Positions 16,190-24,662 of a DNA stretch of 37,507 bases are shown piece by piece. Origin of the DNA: JBHHYN01 sp046757565. GTDB lineage: Bacteria; Pseudomonadota; Gammaproteobacteria; Eutrophobiales; Eutrophobiaceae. The notes beneath the pieces were generated by a model. That model was given only the letters and a program-made list of their open reading frames with translations, was not told the origin of the DNA and did no database searches. How positions within the stretch are numbered: position 1 is the stretch's first letter; each line of letters begins with the position of its first letter. The stretch covers positions 1 to 37,507 of the forward strand of contig JBHHYN010000016.1 in assembly GCA_046757565.1 (NCBI GenBank), in the 5' to 3' direction. The position numbers were made by a program, and so were the translations under genes.

Positions 16190-17239
16190 TTAATCGAGCG
16201 CCAGGATATCGTCGCCATACTCATCGATCATTTCCATGTAGCGCCCACCGCCCCGGGCAACACATGTCATGGGGTCCTCGGCAACTATCACCGGCAGGCC
16301 GGTTTCTTCCATCATCAAACGATCAATATCACGCAATAGCGCCCCACCACCCGTAAGCACCATGCCACGTTCAGCAACATCTGCACCCAGTTCCGGTGGT
16401 GTTTTCTCAAGAGCATTCTTGACGGCATCTACAATGCCTGTCAGCGGCTCTTGCAGTGCTTCAAGTATTTCATTGCTGTTCAGCGTAAAACTGCGTGGAA
16501 TACCTTCTGCAAGATTGCGTCCCCTGACTTCCATTTCACGCACCTCATGACCTGGATAGGCACACCCGATTTCCTCCTTGATCCGTTCAGCGGTTGCGTC
16601 TCCGATGAGCGTACCGTAGTTGCGCCGGACATAGTTGATAATCGCCTCGTCAAACCGGTCACCGCCGATCCGAACCGATTCGGAGTAGACAATGCCATTG
16701 AGTGAAATGACGGCTACTTCGGTCGTACCACCACCAATGTCGAGAACCATCGAGCCCCTGGCATCACTGACCGGCATGCCGGCGCCGATCGCGGCTGCCA
16801 TCGGTTCCATAATCAAATGGACCCTCCTGGCCCCAGCACCTAAAGCCGATTCCCGGATGGCACGTTGCTCAACCTGGGTGGAGCCACAGGGAACGCAAAC
16901 CAGGACTCTGGGGCTTGGCTTGAACAGGGTGCCTCCATGTACGGCATGGATAAAGTATTGCAACATCTTTTCGGTAATGACGAAGTCTGCAATCACGCCG
17001 TCCTTAAGGGGACGGATCGCCGTGATATGACCAGGGGTCCGTCCCAGCATACGCTTGGCCTCGGTGCCTACGGCCCGTATCGACTTGGCATTTACCGAAT
17101 CACCATCCTTACGGATGGCCACAACCGAGGGTTCGTTCAGAACAATACCCTTGTTGCGTACATAAATAAGCGTGTTGGCAGTACCCAGATCAATGGATAA
17201 ATCATTTGAAAAAAGACCACGTATTCTGCTTAATATCAT
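16190..17239 (-). CDS. mreB: Rod-shape-determining actin-like protein MreB
   Basis: Bacterial actin that forms membrane-bound filaments directing lateral wall synthesis. The 349-aa protein has the ATPase motifs of the actin/Hsp70 fold: phosphate 1 loop SIDLGTANTLIYV, phosphate 2 MVLDIGGGTTEVAVIS and the adenosine loop GMVLTGGGALLRDID. It also has the N-terminal MILSRIRGLFSNDL membrane-binding amphipathic helix typical of Gram-negative MreB. Normal length and no altered motif. The ATG at 17239 is the only sensible start; the ribosome-binding site is weak. First gene of the mreBCD group and divergent from gatC, so its promoter must lie in 17240-17467. Confidence 0.98.
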   Translation of the reverse strand: MILSRIRGLFSNDLSIDLGTANTLIYVRNKGIVLNEPSVVAIRKDGDSVNAKSIRAVGTEAKRMLGRTPGHITAIRPLKDGVIADFVITEKMLQYFIHAVHGGTLFKPSPRVLVCVPCGSTQVEQRAIRESALGAGARRVHLIMEPMAAAIGAGMPVSDARGSMVLDIGGGTTEVAVISLNGIVYSESVRIGGDRFDEAIINYVRRNYGTLIGDATAERIKEEIGCAYPGHEVREMEVRGRNLAEGIPRSFTLNSNEILEALQEPLTGIVDAVKNALEKTPPELGADVAERGMVLTGGGALLRDIDRLMMEETGLPVIVAEDPMTCVARGGGRYMEMIDEYGDDILALD

Positions 17240-17428
17240 TAAAGATAACAGTTTCCGGTTAGTGATGGGTTAACAAATACATACAGGGAAACACCACCCT
17301 GGAACCGGCCGGATATGGTCTGTAAACCGATTTTCACGAGCGTTTTTCAAACTCCTGCAAGATCACCGAGTAAATGGCTGATTCACAAGCGTAACTCTAT
17401 CAATGAGGAAGGTTTTGAGCAAGCCGTG

Positions 17429-17437
17429 TGTTATGAT
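17429..17437 (+). promoter_or_regulatory. Candidate extended -10 promoter of gatCAB
   Basis: TGTTATGAT forms an extended -10 element (TGn plus TATGAT, 5/6 to consensus) 30 bp before the gatC ATG. Transcription would begin near 17444, leaving a short leader of about 24 nt. The -35 position (17409-17414) is not conserved, which is tolerated by extended -10 promoters. Confidence 0.45.
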
Positions 17438-17467
17438 AACTTTTCAATTTTCAATAAGAAATTAAGT

Positions 17468-17755
17468 ATGTCACTCGATAAAACGGAAATCGAAAAAATC
17501 GCCTGGCTGGCGCGGCTCGCACTGGATGAGGACGACATACCGAATTACTCCCGCGATCTGGCCAACATTCTGGCCCTGATAGAACAGATGAATAGCGTTG
17601 ATACCGCAGGGATTGAACCGCTGGCCCATCCGATGGAGATTAAAGCGCGGCTGCGTCACGACACAGTCACCGAAGACGATCAACGGGAAAGGTTTCAGGC
17701 CATTGCTCCGGCCGTGGGAAACGGACATTATCTGGTTCCCAAAGTAATCGATTGA
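17468..17755 (+). CDS. gatC: Asp/Glu-tRNA(Asn/Gln) amidotransferase subunit C
   Basis: Small stabilising subunit of GatCAB, which amidates Glu-tRNA(Gln) and Asp-tRNA(Asn). The 95-aa protein shows the usual pattern: MSLDKTEIEKIAWLARLALDE helix, then FxxDLxNILxLIEQMNxVDTxGIEPLAHP (here SRDLANILALIEQMNSVDTAGIEPLAHP) and the C-terminal NGHYLVPKVID. The frame is open 150 bp further upstream, but homology ends exactly at the ATG at 17468, so that start is chosen; its ribosome-binding site is weak (AAGAAA). First gene of gatC-gatA-gatB; gatA starts 47 bp later. Confidence 0.96.
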   Translation: MSLDKTEIEKIAWLARLALDEDDIPNYSRDLANILALIEQMNSVDTAGIEPLAHPMEIKARLRHDTVTEDDQRERFQAIAPAVGNGHYLVPKVID

Positions 17756-17802
17756 CACCAAATGCTTCCTGGCATTGATTTGATACCCCGGTAATCGCCT
17801 AC

Positions 17803-19257
17803 ATGCACCAGCATACACTCGCCGAACTGTCTAAGCTACTGCATCAACGCGCAATCAGCAGCGAGGAGTTAACCCGGACTTATTTGGAGCGGGCCGGAAA
17901 ATTCAATCACGAGCTAAACTGTTATATCTCGTTAACCCCGGATCTGGCGCTCGAACAGGCCCGTGTGGCGGACAAAAGGTTGCAACAGGGTGATGGCGGA
18001 CCACTTACCGGCCTGCCCATTTCCCATAAAGATATTTTCTGTACCGAGGGGATCAAGACCTCCTGCGGATCCCGGATGCTGGACAACTTCCTCGCTCCCT
18101 ATAACGCAACGGTCGTCGAAAAACTCAACGATGCCGGGATGGTGACTATCGGGAAAACCAACATGGACGAATTCGCCATGGGTTCATCGAATGAGACCAG
18201 CTTCTATGAGACGGCCATCAACCCCTGGGACAAGTCACGAGTACCGGGCGGTTCATCCGGAGGCTCTGCTGCTGCGGTGGCGGCACGGATCAGCCCCGCT
18301 GCCACCGGAACTGACACAGGTGGCTCCATCCGGCAACCTGCCGCCCTGTGTGGCATAACCGGGTTAAAACCCACTTACGGACGAGTCTCCCGCTATGGCA
18401 TGATCGCCTTTGCCTCCAGCCTCGATCAAGGCGGGCCAATGACGCAGACAGCGGAAGATGCAGCCCTGCTGCTCACGGCTATGGCCGGCTTCGATGAACG
18501 GGATTCCACCTGCGTTGATCGGACCGTGGAAGATTACCGAGAGGGTTTGAATGGCACGATTTCAGATCTGAGTATCGGCCTGCCCAGGGAATATTTTGAT
18601 GACAGTCTGGATAGCGAAATCGGGGACCGGATACATGCAGCCGTTCAACAACTGGAACGGGCCGGGGCCACTATTCGGGAGATCGAACTGGGCAATAGCC
18701 ATCTCTCCATACCGGCCTATTATGTGGTAGCGCCCGCGGAATGTTCTTCCAACCTGGCCCGTTATGACGGGGTCAGATACGGTCACCGCTGTAGAGAGCC
18801 GAAAAACCTGTCAGATCTCTACTGCCGCTCACGCGCTGAGGGTTTCGGCAAGGAAGTCAAACGCCGCATCATGATCGGCACCTATGTCCTGTCAGCCGGT
18901 TACTATGACGCCTATTACCTGAAGGCACAGAAAATCAGGCGCCTGATCCGCGATGACTTTCAACGGGCCTTTCAGGATATTGATGTCATCATCGGGCCCA
19001 CCTCACCGACAACGGCCTTCAAACTGAATGAACGGCTCGATGATCCAATCAGCATGTACCTGTCCGATATCTATACGGTATCGGTCAACCTGGCCGGATT
19101 GCCTGCTATATCCATCCCCGCAGGATTTGCCGATGGTTTGCCGGTAGGCATGCAAATCATTGGTAATTACTTTTCTGAATCCCGGTTACTGAATATTGCG
19201 CACCGCTTTCAACAGATGACAGATTGGCACAAGATCTCGCCACAAGGATACAACTAA
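17803..19257 (+). CDS. gatA: Asp/Glu-tRNA(Asn/Gln) amidotransferase subunit A
   Basis: Glutaminase subunit of GatCAB: it releases ammonia from glutamine for transfer through a channel to GatB. It is an amidase-signature protein of 484 aa with the Ser-cisSer-Lys triad K76 (LPISHKDIF), S151 (VPGGSSGGSA) and S175 (GTDTGGSIR); the 75- and 99-residue spacings match characterised GatA. The GLKPTYGRVSRYGMIAFASSLDQ block confirms GatA over other amidases. The ATG at 17803 has little ribosome-binding site, so it may depend on readthrough from gatC. gatB starts 2 bp after its stop. Confidence 0.97.
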   Translation: MHQHTLAELSKLLHQRAISSEELTRTYLERAGKFNHELNCYISLTPDLALEQARVADKRLQQGDGGPLTGLPISHKDIFCTEGIKTSCGSRMLDNFLAPYNATVVEKLNDAGMVTIGKTNMDEFAMGSSNETSFYETAINPWDKSRVPGGSSGGSAAAVAARISPAATGTDTGGSIRQPAALCGITGLKPTYGRVSRYGMIAFASSLDQGGPMTQTAEDAALLLTAMAGFDERDSTCVDRTVEDYREGLNGTISDLSIGLPREYFDDSLDSEIGDRIHAAVQQLERAGATIREIELGNSHLSIPAYYVVAPAECSSNLARYDGVRYGHRCREPKNLSDLYCRSRAEGFGKEVKRRIMIGTYVLSAGYYDAYYLKAQKIRRLIRDDFQRAFQDIDVIIGPTSPTTAFKLNERLDDPISMYLSDIYTVSVNLAGLPAISIPAGFADGLPVGMQIIGNYFSESRLLNIAHRFQQMTDWHKISPQGYN

Positions 19258-19259
19258 AC

Positions 19260-20699
19260 ATGGAATGGGAAACGGTCGTCGGACTGGAAATCCACGTACA
19301 ACTCTCGACAAAGAGCAAGATATTCTCAGGCGCAGCGACTGCCTACGGCGCCGATGCCAACAAACAGGCCTGTGCCATCGATCTTGGATTACCGGGTGTT
19401 TTACCCGTTATCAATGCGGAAGCCATTCACAGAGCCATCAAATTTGGTCTTGCCATTAACGCAACAATCGCCGGGCACTCGGTGTTTGCACGCAAGAACT
19501 ACTTTTACCCGGATCTGCCGAAGGGCTACCAGATAAGCCAGTACGAATTACCCATAGTAAGGAATGGCCGAATTGACATCCAGCTGCGAGACGGGACGAT
19601 GAAAACGATTGGCATTACCCGCGCCCACCTGGAAGAAGATGCCGGCAAATCCCTGCATGAAGGCTTTCATGATATGACCGGTATCGATCTGAACCGGGCC
19701 GGCACACCACTTATAGAGATCGTCTCCGAACCGGATCTCCGTTCGGCGCAGGAAGCCACCGCATACATGCGAAAGATCCATACCCTGGTGCGCTACCTGG
19801 GCATCTCCGACGGTAACATGCAGGAGGGATCATTCCGTTGCGACGCTAATGTATCGATACGCCCCAGAGGAGAAACAACCTTTGGGACCCGCACGGAAAC
19901 CAAGAACCTGAACTCATTCCGTTTTGTGGAGCAGGCTATCCTGTATGAGATCGACCGTCAGATCGATGTTATCGAATCAGGCGGTAAAGTAATTCAGGAA
20001 ACGCGGCTGTATGATGCCGACAGGAATGAAACCCGTCCCATGCGCAACAAGGAAGAGGCCAACGACTACCGTTACTTCCCGGAACCGGATCTGCTTCCGG
20101 TAGAGTTAGGCAAGGAAGAGATCGAGGCGATCCGCGCTGAATTGCCGGAACTGCCGGACGCCAAACGGCAACGTTTTATCAATGAGTACGCCCTCTCCGG
20201 AAATGAAAGCAGTCATCTCAGCAACAACCTGGAACTGGCGGATTATTTCGAGGCAACGGTCCAGGCATCGGGCGGTGCAGTAAAACAGAGCGTTAACTGG
20301 ATAATGGGTGACCTGGCCGCCGCATTGAACAGAGAAAACAGGCAGATTACCGAATCACCTGTCACGGCGGGGATGCTGGGCGGCATGATCAAGCGTATCG
20401 AGGATGAAACCATTTCCGGAAAGATCGCAAAACAGGTATTTGAGGCCATGTGGAACGGTGAGGGAGAAGCGGACGCCATTATTGAGGCCAGGGGGATTAA
20501 GCAGGTCAGCGACAGCGGCTTGATAGAAAAGCTGGTGGATGAAGTGATTGCTGCAAACCCCGATCAGGTGGAACAATTCCGTGCCGGCAAGGATAAAGTA
20601 CTGGGATTCTTCGTCGGCCGGATAATGAAAAAGACCCGGGGCAAGGCCAACCCACAACAGGTTAACCAACTGCTCAGGGACAAATTAAAATCCACCTGA
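19260..20699 (+). CDS. gatB: Asp/Glu-tRNA(Asn/Gln) amidotransferase subunit B
   Basis: Kinase/transamidase subunit of GatCAB: it phosphorylates the misacylated tRNA-bound Glu or Asp and replaces the phosphate with ammonia. The 479-aa protein begins WETVVGLEIHVQLSTKSKIFSG (catalytic cradle), continues with LPGVLPVIN, the zinc/Mg region around KNYFYPDLPKGYQISQY, GTPLIEIVSEPD and EGSFRCDANVS, and ends in the YqeY-like tRNA-binding domain (GFFVGRIMKKTRGKANP). The frame opens 12 codons earlier inside gatA, but family homology begins at the ATG at 19260; AAGGAT lies 12 nt upstream. It ends 2 bp from a convergent gene with no visible terminator. Confidence 0.97.
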   Translation: MEWETVVGLEIHVQLSTKSKIFSGAATAYGADANKQACAIDLGLPGVLPVINAEAIHRAIKFGLAINATIAGHSVFARKNYFYPDLPKGYQISQYELPIVRNGRIDIQLRDGTMKTIGITRAHLEEDAGKSLHEGFHDMTGIDLNRAGTPLIEIVSEPDLRSAQEATAYMRKIHTLVRYLGISDGNMQEGSFRCDANVSIRPRGETTFGTRTETKNLNSFRFVEQAILYEIDRQIDVIESGGKVIQETRLYDADRNETRPMRNKEEANDYRYFPEPDLLPVELGKEEIEAIRAELPELPDAKRQRFINEYALSGNESSHLSNNLELADYFEATVQASGGAVKQSVNWIMGDLAAALNRENRQITESPVTAGMLGGMIKRIEDETISGKIAKQVFEAMWNGEGEADAIIEARGIKQVSDSGLIEKLVDEVIAANPDQVEQFRAGKDKVLGFFVGRIMKKTRGKANPQQVNQLLRDKLKST

Positions 20700-20701
20700 A
20701 A

Positions 20702-21418
20702 TCAAGGCTGTCGCTTTTCTACCCTGATATTCGAAAAATAAGCAATGCTTTTTGTGCCCGTTTCATCTGTGTCACAAAACAGCGCTATTTCCATCAGTCT
20801 GGCGCCGGCGGCATCACCCCAAAGTGTAGAGTAGAGCGCAGTAAGATCTTCACGCTCGTGGCGCCAACGGCCAATATTCTCATTGCCGCCGTCAGCCACA
20901 TAATGTGGAAAGGAAAACAGGTGCAGGAACTTGAGGAATTTCCAGTCTCCGCGATGTAACTTTCGGTTCCCCCAGATAATTTCCATATTGTGTGACTTGC
21001 CACCGGCAGATCTGAATCCAAGATAAATACGGGCGGGGTGATCATCGCCGGAGGCCGTCATTTCATCCAAATCGCTGACGATTCCCTGTTCAATAAACCA
21101 GTCCCAGCTCAGCAATGGGTACGCATTCAGTTCAATATCCACATATCGAAACAGCATCGAAGCACTGTCATTGGTGCTCAAGCGGATGGATGGATAACCT
21201 TCCTTAGTAACGAAAGAGATCCCCATTGGCGGGTGACGCAGGAATTTACGGTGATACCAACCTTCCGGCAGCGGATCTAACGGTAATGGTTTACTGAAAT
21301 CCATTACCGCAAATGAAGGCGAACCATCCGGGACCAGTACATTTGTCCGTTCCTTTTTGCTGCACCCCGTTAGCAATAAAAGAGAAAGAATTGTCAACCC
21401 TGATAACAGGCGGAGCAT
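20702..21418 (-). CDS. DUF3047-family lipoprotein
   Basis: Predicted lipoprotein of 238 aa. The signal peptide ends in lipobox LLTGC (C19), so the mature protein would be tethered to a membrane on the periplasmic side; Ser follows the Cys, which suggests outer-membrane sorting. The mature part fits the DUF3047 family: a jelly-roll-like run of strands with GWYHRKFLRHPPMGISFV, YPLLSWDWFIEQGI, the acidic DDHPARIYLGFR motif, and ALFCDTDETGTKSIAYFSNIRVEK at the end. The function of this family is unknown. The frame opens 15 codons earlier at a TTG, but the ATG at 21418 gives a proper signal peptide and has GGA 10 nt upstream. It is followed tail-to-tail by gatB, and a SAM-hydrolase-family gene lies 124 bp upstream in the same direction. 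Confidence 0.88.
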   Translation of the reverse strand: MLRLLSGLTILSLLLLTGCSKKERTNVLVPDGSPSFAVMDFSKPLPLDPLPEGWYHRKFLRHPPMGISFVTKEGYPSIRLSTNDSASMLFRYVDIELNAYPLLSWDWFIEQGIVSDLDEMTASGDDHPARIYLGFRSAGGKSHNMEIIWGNRKLHRGDWKFLKFLHLFSFPHYVADGGNENIGRWRHEREDLTALYSTLWGDAAGARLMEIALFCDTDETGTKSIAYFSNIRVEKRQP

Positions 21419-21542
21419 ATTGATTTTTCCAGGATTAATGGTAAATGCCTCATTTAAATTCAAAACAAGCTCTCTCCCTAAATAAAGCTACGCCATTTTA
21501 TCGATTCGTATTCCGCATCCTGCATCATTTCCAGTTGCGTAA

Positions 21543-22265
21543 CTATAATTGGCTGACCAAATCCCCGATATGTAATTGCAATACATCCTGAGCGCTGCCC
21601 TGATTGACGGCAATCTCCACCAGGCCATTTGAATTCTCATACCAGAAGACCTGTCCTGCCGGTACCTCTGCAAAGGTCACGGCGTTATTTATCGTATTTC
21701 CTGCAATATTGATGACCGAGCCTTTATCCAGTTTACCGGCGCGCATGCCGGTCATGGCATTGCCAAAATGATCGAAATAAATAATCTCTGGAATATCATC
21801 GGGCCAATCGTGTTGATCTTGCCATTCAATTTTATCGCCTGGTGGTCCCGCGCCATTCGCTAATCCTGCGCACACGGGTGCGTAAAGATCACGTCCGTAA
21901 AAACTACTGGATAACCGTTCCGGCCGCCAGGCGATCTTCCAGCATTCAACCTGTTTACTCCTCCTGATCACCAAATCGAACAGACCGTTGTCCGGTCCAA
22001 CGAACCAGTTGCCATCGATCTTCAGGACAACCGGTTTATCCGCATCACTGCCCACACCCGGGTCAACCACACAAAAAAATATCGTCCCTTCCGGAAAGCC
22101 TCCGCTACAAGCCGACAGTAAATAGGCGCTGGCCATAGGATTTTGCCGTGGCGCATCCAGAAAAAGATTGATTATCCCTGTCCCCGGTGCAGATTGTAAC
22201 AACACTGCCTGAACCTGACCGATGTACGGTCCTTCTATACCATAGTCAGTAAACAGAACAATCAT
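21543..22265 (-). CDS. SAM hydroxide adenosyltransferase-family protein (DUF62), altered active site
   Basis: Member (240 aa) of the DUF62 family related to SAM-dependent chlorinase/fluorinase; characterised members hydrolyse S-adenosylmethionine to adenosine and methionine. It keeps the N-terminal FTDYG, VVDPGVGS at 66-73, FVGPDNGLF at 88-96 and the C-terminal ENSNGLVEIAVNQGSA nucleoside-binding block. The Asp-Arg-His triad of characterised members is only partly kept: Asp68 is present, but the Arg position seven residues later is Ala75, and the His of the FHGRD motif is Tyr123 (FYGRD). Its activity is therefore uncertain. The ATG at 22265 lacks a clear ribosome-binding site. It follows the ribosomal operon terminator. 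Cytoplasmic. Confidence 0.88.
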   Translation of the reverse strand: MIVLFTDYGIEGPYIGQVQAVLLQSAPGTGIINLFLDAPRQNPMASAYLLSACSGGFPEGTIFFCVVDPGVGSDADKPVVLKIDGNWFVGPDNGLFDLVIRRSKQVECWKIAWRPERLSSSFYGRDLYAPVCAGLANGAGPPGDKIEWQDQHDWPDDIPEIIYFDHFGNAMTGMRAGKLDKGSVINIAGNTINNAVTFAEVPAGQVFWYENSNGLVEIAVNQGSAQDVLQLHIGDLVSQL

Positions 22266-22342
22266 GGAAAAAGGTTGAAATCAAAAACTGAATGATACAT
22301 TTCACGGACAGGATGTTATGCCACTGGTATATATACCTGAAT

Positions 22343-22372
22343 TATAAAACAAAAAGCCGGGGCTGGCCCGGC
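22343..22372 (-). terminator. Rho-independent terminator of the ribosomal (rplQ) operon
   Basis: On the minus strand a perfect 6-bp G+C stem, GCCGGG with CCCGGC and a 5-nt loop (22356-22372), is followed at once by TTTTTGTTTT. It is correctly oriented and is the only good terminator found in the window. It lies about 200 nt after the rplQ stop, beyond the MITE-like insertion, and just before the DUF62 gene. Confidence 0.85.
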
Positions 22373-22389
22373 AAATATATTAAAGAGAT

Positions 22390-22553
22390 AATTATTAAAT
22401 GAATGGCACTTACTTAGCCCGTCGTTCCCGCGAAGGCGGGAACCCAGTTAAACAAAATGTACTTTATCCACTGGATCTCCGCTTTCGCGGAGACGACGAA
22501 AAGAGGGTATTTATAATTCACAAGCTTAAGTAAGTACCATTCAATTATTAAAT
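22390..22553. mobile_element. MITE-like element (142 bp) with 11-bp target duplications
   Basis: The element spans 22401-22542. Its ends are 16-bp inverted repeats matching at 15 positions (GAATGGCACTTACTTA at the left, reverse complement GAATGGTACTTACTTA at the right). It is flanked by a perfect 11-bp direct repeat AATTATTAAAT at 22390-22400 and 22543-22553, the mark of a transposition event. Inside are two perfect 7-bp hairpins with 4-nt loops (22425-22442, TTCCCGC stem; 22476-22493, TCTCCGC stem) and outer CGTCGT/ACGACG arms, so the whole can fold into a cloverleaf. There is no coding capacity. Target duplications of this length fit the IS4 group, but no parent transposase is in the window. 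The rest of 22266-22576 holds the terminator, a 12-bp palindrome at 22326-22337 and nothing else I recognise. Confidence 0.85.
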
Positions 22554-22576
22554 ACTTGTTATCGCGCTTCCATGCT

Positions 22577-22960
22577 TCAGTTTTTTTCTTCCGAAACCTC
22601 CGATGGCCTGTCGATCAGCTCAACAATGGCCATTGGCGCTCTGTCACCAGTACGGAAACCACACTTCAGGATACGGAGATAACCGCCGGGACGCTCCTTG
22701 TAACGTGGACCGAGCTCATTAAATAACTTGGTTACGACAGCGCGGTCCCGCAGCCGTGAAAAGGCAAGCCGGCGTTTGGCTACGGAATCATTCCTGGCCA
22801 GGGTAATCAAGGGTTCGGCAACACGGCGCAGTTCCTTCGCTTTCGGCAAGGTTGTCCTGATCAATTCATGCTGCATCAATGATACCGTCATATTACGGAA
22901 CATCGCTTTGCGGTGAGAACTATTGCGATTCAGTTTTCTGCCACTGTCTTTATGACGCAT
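22577..22960 (-). CDS. rplQ: Ribosomal protein L17
   Basis: Large-subunit protein near the peptide exit. The 127 aa begin MRHKDSGRKLNRNSSHRKAMFRNM, the invariant L17 N-terminus, and include TTLPKAKELRRVAEPLITLA and the GDRAPMAIVELID C-terminal strand. The length is normal for gammaproteobacteria. It is the last gene of the fused ribosomal operon, 40 bp after rpoA. The ribosome-binding site is weak. Its mRNA tail carries the MITE-like element before the terminator. Confidence 0.98.
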   Translation of the reverse strand: MRHKDSGRKLNRNSSHRKAMFRNMTVSLMQHELIRTTLPKAKELRRVAEPLITLARNDSVAKRRLAFSRLRDRAVVTKLFNELGPRYKERPGGYLRILKCGFRTGDRAPMAIVELIDRPSEVSEEKN

Positions 22961-23000
22961 TTGCTTGTCTACTTTTAATTTTTTGAAATGTTACCTGATA

Positions 23001-24008
23001 CTACCTGGCAGTGATCTTGTCCCTGTCTTCATATAATCCAGGCGGGGGCCAGTTCTCCAGTCGCATGCCCAACGATAATCCACGCGACGCCAGGACATCC
23101 TTGATTTCGGTAAGGGATTTTTTCCCCAGATTCGGGGTTTTCAGCAGTTCAACTTCCGTGCGTTGAATCAAATCGCCAATGTAATAAATACTTTCAGCCT
23201 TGAGGCAATTGGCCGAACGGACAGTAAGTTCCAGGTCGTCTACCGGTCGTAGCAGGATAGGATCGATTTCCGGTTCGTTATTGGCAACCGCTTCAATTGA
23301 TTCCTCTGCTTCCAGATCCACAAAAATAGAAAGCTGATTACGCAGGATTCTGGCGGCCTCTCTCACAGCATCCTCCGGATCAATAGTACCGTTGGTTTCT
23401 ATCTCCATAATCAGTTTGTCCAGGTCGGTCTGCTGCTCTACACGAGCACTCTGTATATCATAAGCCACACGTTTGATTGGGCTGAATGATGCGTCCAGTT
23501 TCAGGCGTCCAATGGCCTGCGTTTCCTCTTCATAACCATCAACGATTACAGGACGGTAACCTCGTCCACGTTCAATCTTTATGGTCATATTCAACTCACC
23601 TGCCTTGGTCAGACTTGCAATAAAATGATCCGGATTGGCGATTTCAATATCATGATCGACACTGATATCGCTTGCACGCACTTCTCCAGGACCATTTTTC
23701 TTCAGGCTAAGGACCGCCTCATCCTTGGCATGCATTTTTATGGCGAGACCTTTCAGGTTCAGAAGGATATCGATAATGTCCTCCTGAACACCTTCCATGG
23801 TGGTGTACTCATGCAATACCCCTTCAATCTCAACTTCTGTCACGGCACATCCGGCCATGGATGAAAGGAGGACCCGGCGCAGGGCATTACCTAAAGTGTG
23901 TCCAAAGCCCCGGTTCAAGGGTTCGATAGTGATCTTTGAACAAGTGTTGTTGATTGTCTCAACATCGACCCGGCGTGGTTTTAGCAATTCACTGAATGTT
24001 GATGGCAT
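23001..24008 (-). CDS. rpoA: RNA polymerase alpha subunit
   Basis: Scaffold for RNA polymerase assembly and contact point for activators and UP elements. The 335-aa protein has the N-terminal dimerisation domain (about 1-230, with LNRGFGHTLGNALRRVLLSSM) and a linker. The C-terminal domain (about 250-320) has RSANCLKAESIYYIGDLIQRTE and the TPNLGKKSLTEIKDVLASRGLSLG helices that bind DNA. AGGAC stands 6 nt before the ATG at 24008. It follows rpsD by 19 bp and precedes rplQ, as in the alpha operon of E. coli. Confidence 0.99.
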   Translation of the reverse strand: MPSTFSELLKPRRVDVETINNTCSKITIEPLNRGFGHTLGNALRRVLLSSMAGCAVTEVEIEGVLHEYTTMEGVQEDIIDILLNLKGLAIKMHAKDEAVLSLKKNGPGEVRASDISVDHDIEIANPDHFIASLTKAGELNMTIKIERGRGYRPVIVDGYEEETQAIGRLKLDASFSPIKRVAYDIQSARVEQQTDLDKLIMEIETNGTIDPEDAVREAARILRNQLSIFVDLEAEESIEAVANNEPEIDPILLRPVDDLELTVRSANCLKAESIYYIGDLIQRTEVELLKTPNLGKKSLTEIKDVLASRGLSLGMRLENWPPPGLYEDRDKITAR

Positions 24009-24027
24009 ATTTTTGTCCTGTTTCTAC

Positions 24028-24648
24028 TTATTTGGAATAGAGTTCGACGACGAGTTGTTCATTAATTTCCTGCGGTAATTCGGAGCGATCAGGAATCGCT
24101 TTGAATACACCCTCCATTTTTTCCGTATTCACATCGACCCATGGAGGCAACCCATATTGCTCGGAAACATTGAGTGCATCCCGTATACGCAATTGCTTTT
24201 TGCTCTTTTCACGAATGCTGATCTTGTCCAGTGGATTTACCTGATAAGACGGGATATTTACGCTTTTATCGTTTACCAGGACGGCCTTATGGCTGACAAG
24301 TTGCCTTGCTTCATTGCGGGTGGAGCCAAAGCCCATTCTATAAACAACATTATCCAGCCGGCACTCCAGCAGTTGCAGTAAATTTTCACCGGTTGAACCC
24401 TTCGCACGATTCGCCTCCTTATAATACCGGCGAAACTGCCTTTCCAGCACCCCGTATATGCGGCGCAATTTCTGCTTTTCACGAAGTTGCAGGGCATAAT
24501 CCGACAGGCGTTTCGACCGGGTCCCCTGATCTCCCGGGATCTTGTCAATCTTGCATTTGGATTCAAGAGGCCGTGCCCTGCTCTTCAGGAACAGATCCGT
24601 ACCCTCACGGCGGCTTAATTTACATTTTGGTCCAAGGTAACGTGCCAT
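24028..24648 (-). CDS. rpsD: Ribosomal protein S4
   Basis: Primary 16S rRNA binder that nucleates small-subunit assembly and, in E. coli, represses the alpha operon. The 206 aa begin MARYLGPKCKLSRREGTDL and contain the S4 RNA-binding domain (LLQLLECRLDNVVYRMGFGSTRNEARQLVSHKAVLVN). Only one of the N-terminal zinc-type cysteines remains, as in other proteobacterial S4. The ATG at 24648 has a perfect AGGAG 7 nt upstream; a TTG one codon earlier is rejected. Confidence 0.98.
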   Translation of the reverse strand: MARYLGPKCKLSRREGTDLFLKSRARPLESKCKIDKIPGDQGTRSKRLSDYALQLREKQKLRRIYGVLERQFRRYYKEANRAKGSTGENLLQLLECRLDNVVYRMGFGSTRNEARQLVSHKAVLVNDKSVNIPSYQVNPLDKISIREKSKKQLRIRDALNVSEQYGLPPWVDVNTEKMEGVFKAIPDRSELPQEINEQLVVELYSK

Positions 24649-24662
24649 CAATCAGCTCCTGT

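Noticed and set aside
17315..17467. N-terminal extension of gatC
   Set aside because: Open frame of 51 codons, but GatC homology starts exactly at 17468 and a candidate promoter lies within the extension.
22326..22337. GGTATATATACC palindrome as an operator
   Set aside because: A perfect 12-bp palindrome near the DUF62 gene, but it is simple AT sequence with no second site or recognisable family consensus.
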